From NCBI RefSeq assembly GCF_016612865.1, contig NZ_JAENZZ010000001.1:868001-932000 (forward strand): DNA of 64,000 nucleotides, written 5' to 3'. Below the pieces are notes generated by a model. That model was not told where the DNA came from and did no database searches. It was given only the letters and a program-made list of their open reading frames with translations. Made by a program: the position numbers and the translations under genes. Positions 51,910 to 60,103 of this stretch are shown piece by piece. Position 1 is the stretch's first letter; the number at the start of each line of letters is the position of its first letter. Source of the stretch: Blastococcus sp. TML/M2B. Lineage in GTDB: Bacteria; Actinomycetota; Actinomycetes; Mycobacteriales; Geodermatophilaceae.

Positions 51910-53226
51910 ATGGCGGGCGACGGCACGTGGCGGAACTGGGCGGGCAACCAGCGGGCGGGGGCGGTGGACGTCGTCCACCCCGCGGACGCCGAGGCCATCG
52001 CGACCGCCCTCGTGCAGGCCGCCGCCGCCGGCAGGCGGGTGCGGCCGATCGGCTCGGGCCACTCGTTCACCGCCATCGGCCGGCCCGAGGACGTGCAGCT
52101 GGTGCTCGACCGGCACGACCGGCTGGTGGGCATCGACGACAGCGGCCTGGTCACCGTGCAGTCGGGCATGCCGCTGCACCGGCTGAACGCCGAGCTCGCG
52201 GCGCGCGGCTGGTCGCTGACCAACCTCGGGGACATCGACCGGCAGACCGTGTCGGGCGCGCTGTCCACCGGCACGCACGGCACCGGGGCGCGGTTCGGCG
52301 GGCTGGCCACCCAGCTGCGGGCCCTGGTCCTGGTGCTGCCCGACGGCTCCCGGCTGCAGTGCTCGGCGACCGAGAACGCGGACGTCTTCGCCGCCGCCCG
52401 GGTCGGCCTCGGCGCGCTCGGCGTCCTCGACACCGTGACCCTCCAGGCGGAGCCGGCGTTCGCGCTGCGCGCCGAGGAGGGCCCGGCCCGGCTCGGCGAG
52501 CTGCTCGAGGGGTTCGACGAGTTCATGACCTCGACCGACCACGTCGAGTTCTACTGGTTCCCGCACACCAGCCGCTGCCTGACCAAGCGCAACACCCGCG
52601 TCCCGCTGGACGCCGGGCTGTCACCGCTGCCGCGGTGGCGCGCCGTCTGGGAGGACGAGGTGCTCTCCAACGCCGTCTTCGCCGGCATCGTCGCCGCGGG
52701 CCGGCGGCGGCCCGAGCGGATCCCGCGGCTGGCCGCCTTCGCCTCCGGCGGGCTGGGCGCGCGCACCTGGACCGACGCCTCGCACCGGGTCTTCGTCAGC
52801 CGGCGCCGGGTCCGCTTCCTGGAGATGGAGTACGCCGTCCCGCGCGCGGAGGCCCCGGCGATCCTCACCGAGCTGCACCGCATCGCGAAGGCGGGGGAGT
52901 TCCACGCCGCCTTCCCCGTGGAGGTCCGGGTGGCCGCCGCCGACGACATCACCCTGTCCACCGCCTCCGGCCGCGACACCGCCTACATCGCCGCGCACGT
53001 GCCGGCCCGCACCGAGCCCGGTGCGTGGTTCGCCGCGCTCGAGTCGATGGCCGGCAGCGTCGGCGGCCGGCCGCACTGGGGCAAGCTGCACGGCCTGGAC
53101 GCCGCCGCGTTGCGCACCCGCTACCCGCGTTTCGACGAGTTCACCGCGCTGCGCGCGCGGCTGGACCCGGCCGGCGTGCTCGGCAACGCCCACCTGGACC
53201 GCGTGCTCGGCCCGGTCGGCGGCTGA
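51910..53226 (+). CDS. FAD-dependent sugar-lactone oxidase (D-arabinono-1,4-lactone oxidase family)
   Basis: The 438-aa flavoprotein has a PCMH-type FAD domain (VRPIGSGHSFTAIG with the likely covalent-flavin His, SGALSTGTHGTGARFGGLA). An ALO C-terminal domain follows (LEMEYAVPRAEAPAIL, HWGKLHGLDAAALRTRYP). It oxidises aldono-lactones or related alditols with oxygen as acceptor. GGAGGA precedes the ATG. Single-gene unit. Confidence 0.92.
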   Translation: MAGDGTWRNWAGNQRAGAVDVVHPADAEAIATALVQAAAAGRRVRPIGSGHSFTAIGRPEDVQLVLDRHDRLVGIDDSGLVTVQSGMPLHRLNAELAARGWSLTNLGDIDRQTVSGALSTGTHGTGARFGGLATQLRALVLVLPDGSRLQCSATENADVFAAARVGLGALGVLDTVTLQAEPAFALRAEEGPARLGELLEGFDEFMTSTDHVEFYWFPHTSRCLTKRNTRVPLDAGLSPLPRWRAVWEDEVLSNAVFAGIVAAGRRRPERIPRLAAFASGGLGARTWTDASHRVFVSRRRVRFLEMEYAVPRAEAPAILTELHRIAKAGEFHAAFPVEVRVAAADDITLSTASGRDTAYIAAHVPARTEPGAWFAALESMAGSVGGRPHWGKLHGLDAAALRTRYPRFDEFTALRARLDPAGVLGNAHLDRVLGPVGG

Positions 53227-53257
53227 GCCGCCGCCCGGGCCGGTGGCCGGCTGACGC

Positions 53258-54151
53258 CTACAGGTCGACGTCGGGCTCGCCGGTGCCGCCGATGCGGTCG
53301 AGCTCCTGCAGCTCCAGCGGCCCGAGCTCGCGCGCGGAGGCGAGCATGTTCTCCTCCAGGTGCGCCACCGACGAGGTGCCGGGGATGAGCAGCACGTTGG
53401 GGGATCGGGCCAGCAGCCAGGCCAGCGCCACCTGCATCGGCGTCGTCTCCAGCCGACGGGCCACCGTCTCCAGCGCCGCCGACTGCAAGGGGGTGAACCC
53501 GCCGAGCGGGAAGAACGGCACGTAGGCGATGTCCTCGCGGGCGAGCGCGTCGATCATCGGGTCGTCGTCCCGGTGCACGAGGTTGTAGTGGTTCTGCACG
53601 CACACGACCGGGGCGATCGACCGGGCCTCGGCCAGCATCTGCGTGGTCACGTTGCTGACGCCGAGGTGCTTGACCAGCCCCTCCTGCTGCAGCCGGGCCA
53701 GGGCCTCGAACGGCTCGGCGAGGGAGCGTTCCTCGGGTGCGGCGAAGCCGGGCATCCGCAGGTTCACCACGTCGATGGCGTCGACCCCGAGGTTGCGGAG
53801 GTTGTCCTCGACCGCGGAGCGCAGCTCCTCGGCGCCGAGCGCCTCGGGCCACCCGCCCTCCGGCGTCCTCCGCGCACCCACCTTGGTCACGAGGACGAGG
53901 TCCTCGGGATAGGGGTGCAGCGCCTCGCGGATGAGCTCGTTGACCACGTGCGGGCCGTAGTAGTCGCTGGTGTCGATGTGGTTCACGCCGAGCTCGACGG
54001 CCCGCCGCAGCACGGCGACCGCCTCGGCGCGGTCGGCCGGCGGCCCCATCACGTGCGGGCCCGCGAGCTGCATGGCGCCGTAGCCGAGGCGGAAGACGGG
54101 CCGCCCGCCGAGCGGGTAGGTGCCGGAGGGTTCTGCGGTGCCGATGGTCAT
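53258..54151 (-). CDS. Aldo/keto reductase
   Basis: The 297-aa TIM-barrel NADPH reductase has the family tetrad positions visible: D in NHIDTSDYYG, Tyr in the same motif, Lys in LVLVTKVG and the QNHYNLVHR segment. It ends with the LIPGTSSVAHLEEN cofactor site. It reduces aldehydes or ketones; physiological substrate unknown. It lies 40 bp from the MFS gene upstream and may be co-transcribed. Confidence 0.92.
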   Translation of the reverse strand: MTIGTAEPSGTYPLGGRPVFRLGYGAMQLAGPHVMGPPADRAEAVAVLRRAVELGVNHIDTSDYYGPHVVNELIREALHPYPEDLVLVTKVGARRTPEGGWPEALGAEELRSAVEDNLRNLGVDAIDVVNLRMPGFAAPEERSLAEPFEALARLQQEGLVKHLGVSNVTTQMLAEARSIAPVVCVQNHYNLVHRDDDPMIDALAREDIAYVPFFPLGGFTPLQSAALETVARRLETTPMQVALAWLLARSPNVLLIPGTSSVAHLEENMLASARELGPLELQELDRIGGTGEPDVDL

Positions 54152-54191
54152 GGCCGCCTCCCTACCCGGATGCGGCCGGTCATGCGCGGGC

Positions 54192-55454
54192 TCAGCGCGC
54201 GCCGACGGGCTCCGGGAGTGCTGCCGGGGCGGCGGGGGGCGTGCTCGTCACCGGACGGCGGTGACCCCGCCGGACCTGGAGCGCGAGGCCGGCGCCGGCG
54301 ACGGCCAGCCCGGCGCCGACCCACATCGGGGCGGTGAGGCCGTACCCCTGGGAGATGACGAGCGCGCCCAGCGCCGCGCCCAGGGCGTTGGCCACGTTGA
54401 ACGCCGCCTGGTTGGCGGCCGAGACGAGGCTGCCGCCGGGTACGTCGGCCGCCTCGATCACGCCGTTGAGCACGATCGGTCCCAGCGCGAAACCGAGCGC
54501 GCCGAACAGCACCAGCAGGACGACGGCGGCGACGGCGCTGCGGGCGGAGAACGCGAACACCGCGAGGACGACGGCGACGCCGAGCATCCCGACGGCGACG
54601 AACCCGAACGCCCAGCGCGTGCCCAGCCGGCCGCCGACCAGCGTGCCGATCGTGGTGCCGACGCCGAAGAGGGCGAGCACCGGCGTGACGCTGCCGGAGG
54701 AGAAGCCGGCGAGGTCGGTGAGGATCGGCGTCACGTAGCTGTAGACGGCGAAGGTGGCGGCGAACCCGACCATCGTCAACGACAGCACGAGCCAGACCTG
54801 CCGGCTGCGGAAGGCGGAGAGCTCGGTGCGGAGGTCGGCCGGCTCGCCGGCGTCCGAGGGCAGCCAGGCGAGCAGGCCGGCGATCGTGAGCAGGCCGATG
54901 CCGGCGATCGCGGCCAGCACCAGCCGCCAGCTGGTCTGCTGGGCGACCCAGGCGCCGGCCGGGACGCCGACGACGTTGGCCAGCGTCAGCCCGGTGACCA
55001 TGAGCGAGATCGCCTGGGTGGCGCGCTGCGGGGCGACCAGCCGGCGGGCCGCGATCGCGCCGACGCCGAAGAACGAGCCGTGCGCGAGCGCGGTGAGCAC
55101 GCGCGCCGCGGCGAGCGTGCCGTAGGTGGGGGCGGCCGCCGCGAGCAGGTTGCCGACGGTGAACACGGCCATCAGCGCGACGAGCGTCTGCCGGGGCGTG
55201 AACCGCAGGCCGACCGCCGTGAGGGTGGGCGCGCCCACGACCACGCCGATCGCATAGGCGGAGATGAGCAGACCGACGGCGGAGACCGAGACGTCGAGGC
55301 CGTCGGCGATCTCGGGCAGCATGCCCATGACGACGAACTCCGTCGTCCCGATGCCGAAGGCGCCGATGGCGAGGGCGAGGAGGGCGCGGGGCACGAGGGG
55401 GTACAGCTCCCGGGCGCCCCGGCCCATGCCCCGATCGGCGGTGCGGCTGCTCAC
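54192..55454 (-). CDS. MFS transporter, DHA1-type drug efflux
   Basis: The 420-aa carrier has twelve hydrophobic spans and the arabinose-efflux-type start FGIGTTEFVVMGMLPEIA, VGAPTLTAVGLRFTPRQ (motif A area) and NQAAFNVANALGAALGALV. It probably exports small drugs or sugars. GTG start. It is followed by the aldo/keto reductase and preceded closely by the alcohol dehydrogenase, all on the minus strand. Confidence 0.9.
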   Translation of the reverse strand: MSSRTADRGMGRGARELYPLVPRALLALAIGAFGIGTTEFVVMGMLPEIADGLDVSVSAVGLLISAYAIGVVVGAPTLTAVGLRFTPRQTLVALMAVFTVGNLLAAAAPTYGTLAAARVLTALAHGSFFGVGAIAARRLVAPQRATQAISLMVTGLTLANVVGVPAGAWVAQQTSWRLVLAAIAGIGLLTIAGLLAWLPSDAGEPADLRTELSAFRSRQVWLVLSLTMVGFAATFAVYSYVTPILTDLAGFSSGSVTPVLALFGVGTTIGTLVGGRLGTRWAFGFVAVGMLGVAVVLAVFAFSARSAVAAVVLLVLFGALGFALGPIVLNGVIEAADVPGGSLVSAANQAAFNVANALGAALGALVISQGYGLTAPMWVGAGLAVAGAGLALQVRRGHRRPVTSTPPAAPAALPEPVGAR

Positions 55455-55490
55455 ACCGGGGGCGGGCGGGTGCCCGCCCCCGACGAGCGG

Positions 55491-56672
55491 TCAGGGCTGG
55501 AGCAGGACCTTGACGGCGCCGTCCTTCTTCTCGCGGAAGTTGGCGTAGGCCTCGGGGGCCTGCTCGAGCGGCACGCGGTGGGTGGCGAAGTCGTCCACGC
55601 CGAGCGGGTCGCCGTCCAGCAGCAGCGGGAGGATGTCGGGCACCCAGCGCCACACGTTGGCCTGGCCCATGCGCAGCTGGATCTGCTTGTCGAACATGCG
55701 CATGAGCGGCATGGGGTCGGTCGCGCCGCCGTAGACGCCGGACAGCGAGATGGTGCCGCCGCGGCGGACCGCCTCGATCGCGGTGTTGAGCGCGGCGAGC
55801 CGGTCGATCCCGGCCACCTGCATCACCTTCTCCATGATCGCGTCGGGGACGACCGCCGTGGCCTTCTGCAGCGCGGAGGCGATGGGGGAGCCGTGCGCCT
55901 CCATGCCGACGGCGTCGATGACCGCGTCGGGCCCGCGGCCGTCGGTGAGGTCGCGCACGCGGGCCACGACCTCGTCCTGCGCGGTGCTGTCGATGACGGT
56001 GATCCCGTTGCGCCGGGCGCGCGCGAGCCGCTCGGGGACGACGTCTGCGGCGATGACCTGGCCGGCGCCGAGGTGCTTGGCGATCCTGGTGGCCATGTCG
56101 CCGATCGGGCCCAGGCCCAGGACGAGGACGCTGCCGCCCTCGGGGATGCCGGCGTACTGCACCGCCTGCCAGGCGGTGGGGAGGACGTCGGAGAGGTAGA
56201 CGTAGCGGTCGTCGAGCGGGGCGTCGGGCACCTTGATCGGCAGGGTGTTGCCGAAGGGGACGCGGAGGTACTCGGCCTGCCCGCCGGGCACCTGCCCGTA
56301 GAGCTTGGTGTAACCGAACAGCGAGGCGCCGAAGCCCTGCTCGCGGTTCTGCGTGGTCTCGCACTGGGAGTTCAGCCCCTGCGAGCACATCCAGCAGGTG
56401 TTGCACGAGATGTTGAACGGGACGACGACGCGGTCACCGGCCTTGAGCGCGGTCACCTCGCTGCCGACCTCGCGGACGACGCCCATCGGCTCGTGCCCCA
56501 TGATGTCGCCGACGGTCATGAACGGCGCCATGACCTCGATCAGGTGCAGGTCCGAGCCGCAGATGCCGGTCGAGGTGATCTCGACGATCACGTCGGTGGG
56601 GTCCTGGATCGTCGGGTCGGGAACGGTGTCCACCCGGACGTCGCCTCGGCCGTGCCAGGTCACTGCGCGCAT
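55491..56672 (-). CDS. Zinc-dependent alcohol/formaldehyde dehydrogenase (MDR family)
   Basis: The 393-aa enzyme has a catalytic zinc site (CGSDLH, GHEPMGVV), a structural zinc region with four cysteines (CNTCWMCSQGLNSQC) and an NAD-binding Rossmann motif (GLGPIGDMA). It oxidises an alcohol or aldehyde adduct; related proteins are called formaldehyde or threonine-type dehydrogenases. The ATG at 56672 has GGGAG upstream. First gene of a minus-strand run with MFS and reductase genes. Confidence 0.93.
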   Translation of the reverse strand: MRAVTWHGRGDVRVDTVPDPTIQDPTDVIVEITSTGICGSDLHLIEVMAPFMTVGDIMGHEPMGVVREVGSEVTALKAGDRVVVPFNISCNTCWMCSQGLNSQCETTQNREQGFGASLFGYTKLYGQVPGGQAEYLRVPFGNTLPIKVPDAPLDDRYVYLSDVLPTAWQAVQYAGIPEGGSVLVLGLGPIGDMATRIAKHLGAGQVIAADVVPERLARARRNGITVIDSTAQDEVVARVRDLTDGRGPDAVIDAVGMEAHGSPIASALQKATAVVPDAIMEKVMQVAGIDRLAALNTAIEAVRRGGTISLSGVYGGATDPMPLMRMFDKQIQLRMGQANVWRWVPDILPLLLDGDPLGVDDFATHRVPLEQAPEAYANFREKKDGAVKVLLQP

Positions 56673-56820
56673 GTCGTTCGCTCCCTCTGTAGAGCCGGAA
56701 TTCGGCCGTCGCGAGGGTCTTCTGCCCCTCCGTGAGCCAGGTCGCGCGACTTTCAACCACACGCCGCGCGCCTCTTACCGAGCGTTACCGACTGGCTACT
56801 CGATGTTGAATGCCAGCCGT

Positions 56821-56850
56821 GCAGTTCCGTGGTGCGGACCACAGAACTGC
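56821..56850 (+). promoter_or_regulatory. Long hairpin in the leader of the M23 peptidase gene
   Basis: GCAGTTCCGTGGT pairs with ACCACAGAACTGC (one mismatch) around GCGG. It lies 109 bp before the M23 start, upstream of the direct repeats; it may be an operator or end a transcript. It does not match the c-di-AMP riboswitch as I know it. Confidence 0.45.
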
Positions 56851-56871
56851 AGGTCGATACCCCGTCGCGCA

Positions 56872-56890
56872 GATCACGAACCGATCACGA
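56872..56890 (+). promoter_or_regulatory. GATCACGA direct repeats, 11-bp period
   Basis: GATCACGA at 56872-56879 recurs at 56883-56890, one helical turn later. Tandem sites like this are used by OmpR-type regulators such as MtrA, which controls cell-wall hydrolases in actinobacteria; assignment to MtrA is inference. Confidence 0.45.
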
Positions 56891-56958
56891 CGTGTTTACA
56901 TGGGCCCCGCCCTTCTCCCCGGGGGCACGGCAATGCCCCCTACGGAAGCTCCAGGTGC

Positions 56959-57975
56959 ATGACTTTGCTCCACCACGATCGCCGCGTCGACGACGGTCGG
57001 GGGACCGCTCCGGCGGCCCCGGCCGGAAGCCCCGCCCCCACCCGCGCGACCGCGCGGAGCCGGGCCGGCCGGGTCGATGCGACGACACCCTCGCGGGTTC
57101 CCGAGCAGCGCCAGGGGACGGCGCAGCCCGAGGGGACCACCGACCGGCCCGACGCGGCTGAGCGCACCCGTCCCGTGCCGTTCCCGCGGACCGGGGCCGA
57201 GGCCCTCGACGCCGCCGGGACGCCGCGCCCGCGGCGCGGCCGGCACCGGGTCCCGACCGTCCGCCGCCGTCCGGCGTTCTACCTCGCCGCCGGTCTGGTC
57301 GGTGCGGTGAGCCTGGGTGCGCTGATCGACACCGCGCCCTCGGCGGGCGCCGAGGGCACCACCGCGACCGAGACGGTCAGCGTCGCCGAGCAGCTGGGCA
57401 TCGACGCGTCCGCGACCGCGACCCTCCCGTCCGACACCGACTCCACCCGGCTGCTGCAGGACATGGTGGCCAGCCGGAACGCGCGCGACGCCGAGTCGAC
57501 CGCCGCCGCGACCGCCCAGGCGCAGGCCGACTTCCTCGTCGCCGCCGCGGCCGCGGAAGCAGCCGCCGAGGCGGCCCGCCCGAAGGTGGTCGCCCCGATC
57601 CAGGGCGCCCGCCTCACCAGCGGCTTCGGCGGTCGCTGGGGCACGGTGCACACCGGGATCGACCTCGCCGCCCCGATGCGCACCCCCGAGTACTCGGTCA
57701 TGGACGGCGTGGTCCTCGAGGCCGGTCCGGCCAGCGGTTACGGGCTGGCCGTCTACATCCAGCACGACGACGGCACCGTCACGGTCTACGGCCACATGGA
57801 CGAGATCCTCGTCCAGCCCGGCCAGGTCGTCCGGGCCGGCGACACGATCGCGCTGCTGGGCAACCGGGGGCAGTCCACCGGCCCGCACCTGCACTTCGAG
57901 GTGCACCTGGGCGGGCTGGACGGCACCAAGGTCGACCCGCTGCCGTGGCTCCGGGAGCGCGGCGTCCAGATCTGA
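56959..57975 (+). CDS. M23-family cell-wall peptidase
   Basis: The 338-aa protein has a long basic disordered cytoplasmic region (1-95), one membrane span (FYLAAGLVGAVSLGALID) and an Ala-rich coiled region. A C-terminal LytM/M23 domain follows, with HTGIDLAAP, TVYGHMD and GPHLHFEVH zinc and catalytic residues present. It should cleave peptidoglycan cross-links outside the membrane. The ATG is not the only possible start, since upstream codons stay open. A strong terminator follows. Confidence 0.9.
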   Translation: MTLLHHDRRVDDGRGTAPAAPAGSPAPTRATARSRAGRVDATTPSRVPEQRQGTAQPEGTTDRPDAAERTRPVPFPRTGAEALDAAGTPRPRRGRHRVPTVRRRPAFYLAAGLVGAVSLGALIDTAPSAGAEGTTATETVSVAEQLGIDASATATLPSDTDSTRLLQDMVASRNARDAESTAAATAQAQADFLVAAAAAEAAAEAARPKVVAPIQGARLTSGFGGRWGTVHTGIDLAAPMRTPEYSVMDGVVLEAGPASGYGLAVYIQHDDGTVTVYGHMDEILVQPGQVVRAGDTIALLGNRGQSTGPHLHFEVHLGGLDGTKVDPLPWLRERGVQI

Positions 57976-57993
57976 CGTCCCCCACGCGCACGG

Positions 57994-58032
57994 CGACGCC
58001 CCCGACCGGATCCGTCCGGGCCGGGGGCGTCG
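57994..58032. terminator. Terminator after the M23 gene
   Basis: CGACGCCCCCG pairs perfectly with CGGGGGCGTCG; the intervening bases can form a further GGAT/ATCC stem. Confidence 0.75.
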
Positions 58033-58071
58033 CGCGTCCGGCACACTTCCCCGCAGGGGAGAGGAGGACGC

Positions 58072-58986
58072 ATGGGGCACGACCACGGGCACGCGGGCAC
58101 GGCCGCCGGCAACCGGCGCGGCCGGCTGGCCGTCGTCCTCGGCCTCACCCTCGCGGTCCTGGTCGCCGAGGTCGTCGGCGCGGTCCTGAGCGGGTCGCTC
58201 GCCCTGCTGGCCGACGCCGGGCACATGGCCACCGACGCCGTCGGTATCGCGCTGGCGCTGGCCGCGGTCGGCCTGGCGCAGCGGCCGCCGAAGGGACGGC
58301 GCACCTTCGGCTGGCAGCGCGCCGAGATCCTCGCCGCCGTCGCCAACGGGCTGCTGCTGCTCGGGGTGGCCGGGTACGTGCTGGTGGAGGCGGTCCGCCG
58401 CATCGGCGACCCCCCGGAGATCGCCTCCGGCCTGGTGCTCGCCGTGGGCTCGGTGGGCCTGGCCGTCAACGTGGTGTCCCTGGCCGTCCTGCACCAGGGG
58501 CGGGGGGAGTCGCTCAACGTGCGCGGCGCCTACCTCGAGGTGCTCGCCGACGCGCTCGGCTCGGTGGCGGTCATCGCCGCCGCGCTCGTCATCACCGTCA
58601 CCGGCTGGACGCACGCGGACACGGTGGCCTCCCTGGCCATCGGCGTCCTCGTGCTGCCCCGGGCCTGGAGCCTGCTGCGGGAGGCCCTCGACGTCCTGCT
58701 CGAGGCCGCGCCCCGGGGTGTCGACCTCGAGCACGTCCGCGAGCACATCCTCGGTGTCGACGGCGTCCTCGGCGTCCACGACCTGCACGCCTGGACGATC
58801 ACCTCGGGCTCGCCGGTCCTCTCGGCGCACGTCGTCGTCACCGACGAGGCGCTCGCCGCCGGGCACGGCGGCCGGGTCCTCGACGCGCTGTGCGAGTGCC
58901 TGGGTGCGCACTTCGACATGGACCACTGCACCTTCCAGCTGGAGGCGCAGGCGCACGCCGGCCACGAGGCCCCCGTCCACGACTGA
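58072..58986 (+). CDS. Cation diffusion facilitator (CzcD-type Zn/Co/Cd efflux)
   Basis: The 304-aa transporter has a His-rich start (HDHGHAG), six hydrophobic spans and the CDF metal sites in LLADAGHMATDAVG (D-x-x-x-D/H type) and LEVLADALGSV. A cytoplasmic domain with HDLHAWTI and HFDMDHCTFQLE follows. It exchanges divalent metal for protons to lower cytosolic zinc or cobalt. GAGGAGG precedes the ATG. Confidence 0.94.
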   Translation: MGHDHGHAGTAAGNRRGRLAVVLGLTLAVLVAEVVGAVLSGSLALLADAGHMATDAVGIALALAAVGLAQRPPKGRRTFGWQRAEILAAVANGLLLLGVAGYVLVEAVRRIGDPPEIASGLVLAVGSVGLAVNVVSLAVLHQGRGESLNVRGAYLEVLADALGSVAVIAAALVITVTGWTHADTVASLAIGVLVLPRAWSLLREALDVLLEAAPRGVDLEHVREHILGVDGVLGVHDLHAWTITSGSPVLSAHVVVTDEALAAGHGGRVLDALCECLGAHFDMDHCTFQLEAQAHAGHEAPVHD

Positions 58987-59062
58987 CCGGGCCCGGCACC
59001 CGCCGGCCGCCGCGGGTGGGACAGTGGTGCCGGACGGTCGGACGGTGGGGACGGAGGCGTCG

Positions 59063-60031
59063 GTGGAGCACGACCACGGGCACGGGCACTCGGGCATGTG
59101 GGTGCCGGACGAGCCACCCACCTGGGGCCGGGTCTTCCTGCCGCACCTCGAGCCCTGGTCGGTCCTCGCCGTCCTCGGGCTGGTCGGGCTGGTGCTCTAC
59201 CTCGTGGCCGTCGTCCGGCTGCAGCGGACCGGCGTGCGCTGGCCGTGGTGGCGGACCGCCGCCTGGATCGCCGGCACGCTGTCGCTGTTCGCGGTGACCG
59301 GCACGTGGCTGAACGGCTACAGCATGGTGCTGTTCAGCCTGCACATGGTCCAGCACATGGTCCTGGCGATGATCACGCCGATCCTGCTGCTGGTGGCCGC
59401 CCCGGTGACACTGGCGCTGCGCACGCTGCCCCGCGGGCAGGGCGCCGCCGCCGCGCCGCGGGCGCTGCTGCTGAACTTCCTGCACAGCCGGTTCACCCGG
59501 TTCCTCGCGGCGCCGGGGTTCACCGTGCCGCTGTTCATCGCCAGCCTGTACGGGATCTACTTCACGCCGATCTTCGACGCGCTGATGAGCACCCCGGCCG
59601 GGCACCAGTTCATGCTGGCGCACTTCGTCGTCACCGGGCTGCTGTTCTTCGGCCCGGTCATCGCCCAGGACCCGTGGCCGAACACCCACAGCCACCCGAC
59701 CCGCATCCTCGAGCTGGTCATCCCGGTGCCGTTCCACGCCTTCTTCGGCGTCGCGGTCATGATCGCCAGTTCGCTGCTGGTCGACAGCTTCGCCGACCCG
59801 CCGGCGTCCTGGGGCATCGACCCGGTCGGCGACCAGACGGTGGCCGGCGGGATCGCGTGGTCCTTCGGGGAGCTGCCGACGGTGATCGTGCTCATCGTCG
59901 TCCTGGTCTCGTGGATGGGCTCCGACGAGCGCCGCGCCCGGGCCCTGGACCGTGCTGCCGACCGCGACGGCGACGCCGAGCTCAGCGCCTACAACGCCCG
60001 CCTGCGGGCCATGGCCGAGCAGAGCCGCTGA
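59063..60031 (+). CDS. CtaG-like (caa3-type) cytochrome c oxidase assembly membrane protein
   Basis: The 322-aa protein has a His-rich N-terminus (EHDHGHGHSG), about seven hydrophobic spans and the Caa3_CtaG family segments: SLHMVQHMVLAMITPILLLVAAP, FTPIFDALMSTPAGHQFM and PVPFHAFFGVAVM. It is thought to help place copper in cytochrome oxidase. The GTG at 59063 has GGAGG five bases upstream. A cytochrome oxidase subunit I gene begins 3.2 kb downstream. Confidence 0.9.
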   Translation: MEHDHGHGHSGMWVPDEPPTWGRVFLPHLEPWSVLAVLGLVGLVLYLVAVVRLQRTGVRWPWWRTAAWIAGTLSLFAVTGTWLNGYSMVLFSLHMVQHMVLAMITPILLLVAAPVTLALRTLPRGQGAAAAPRALLLNFLHSRFTRFLAAPGFTVPLFIASLYGIYFTPIFDALMSTPAGHQFMLAHFVVTGLLFFGPVIAQDPWPNTHSHPTRILELVIPVPFHAFFGVAVMIASSLLVDSFADPPASWGIDPVGDQTVAGGIAWSFGELPTVIVLIVVLVSWMGSDERRARALDRAADRDGDAELSAYNARLRAMAEQSR

Positions 60032-60053
60032 CAGCAGCGGCGCGCGCCCGCGG

Positions 60054-60098
60054 GTGCGGACCCGGCGGGAGGCCTCCGGCCCCGCGCCGGGTCCGCAC
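60054..60098. terminator. Bidirectional terminator
   Basis: GTGCGGACCCGGCG pairs perfectly with CGCCGGGTCCGCAC between the convergent CtaG-like and MFS genes. Confidence 0.82.
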
Positions 60099-60103
60099 AC
60101 GTG

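Noticed and set aside
54120-56735. An 871-aa open frame opposite the reductase, MFS and dehydrogenase genes
   Set aside because: Its composition (Asp/Arg/Gly/His-rich, no domains) is the usual antisense shadow of GC-rich genes; three clear genes occupy the other strand.
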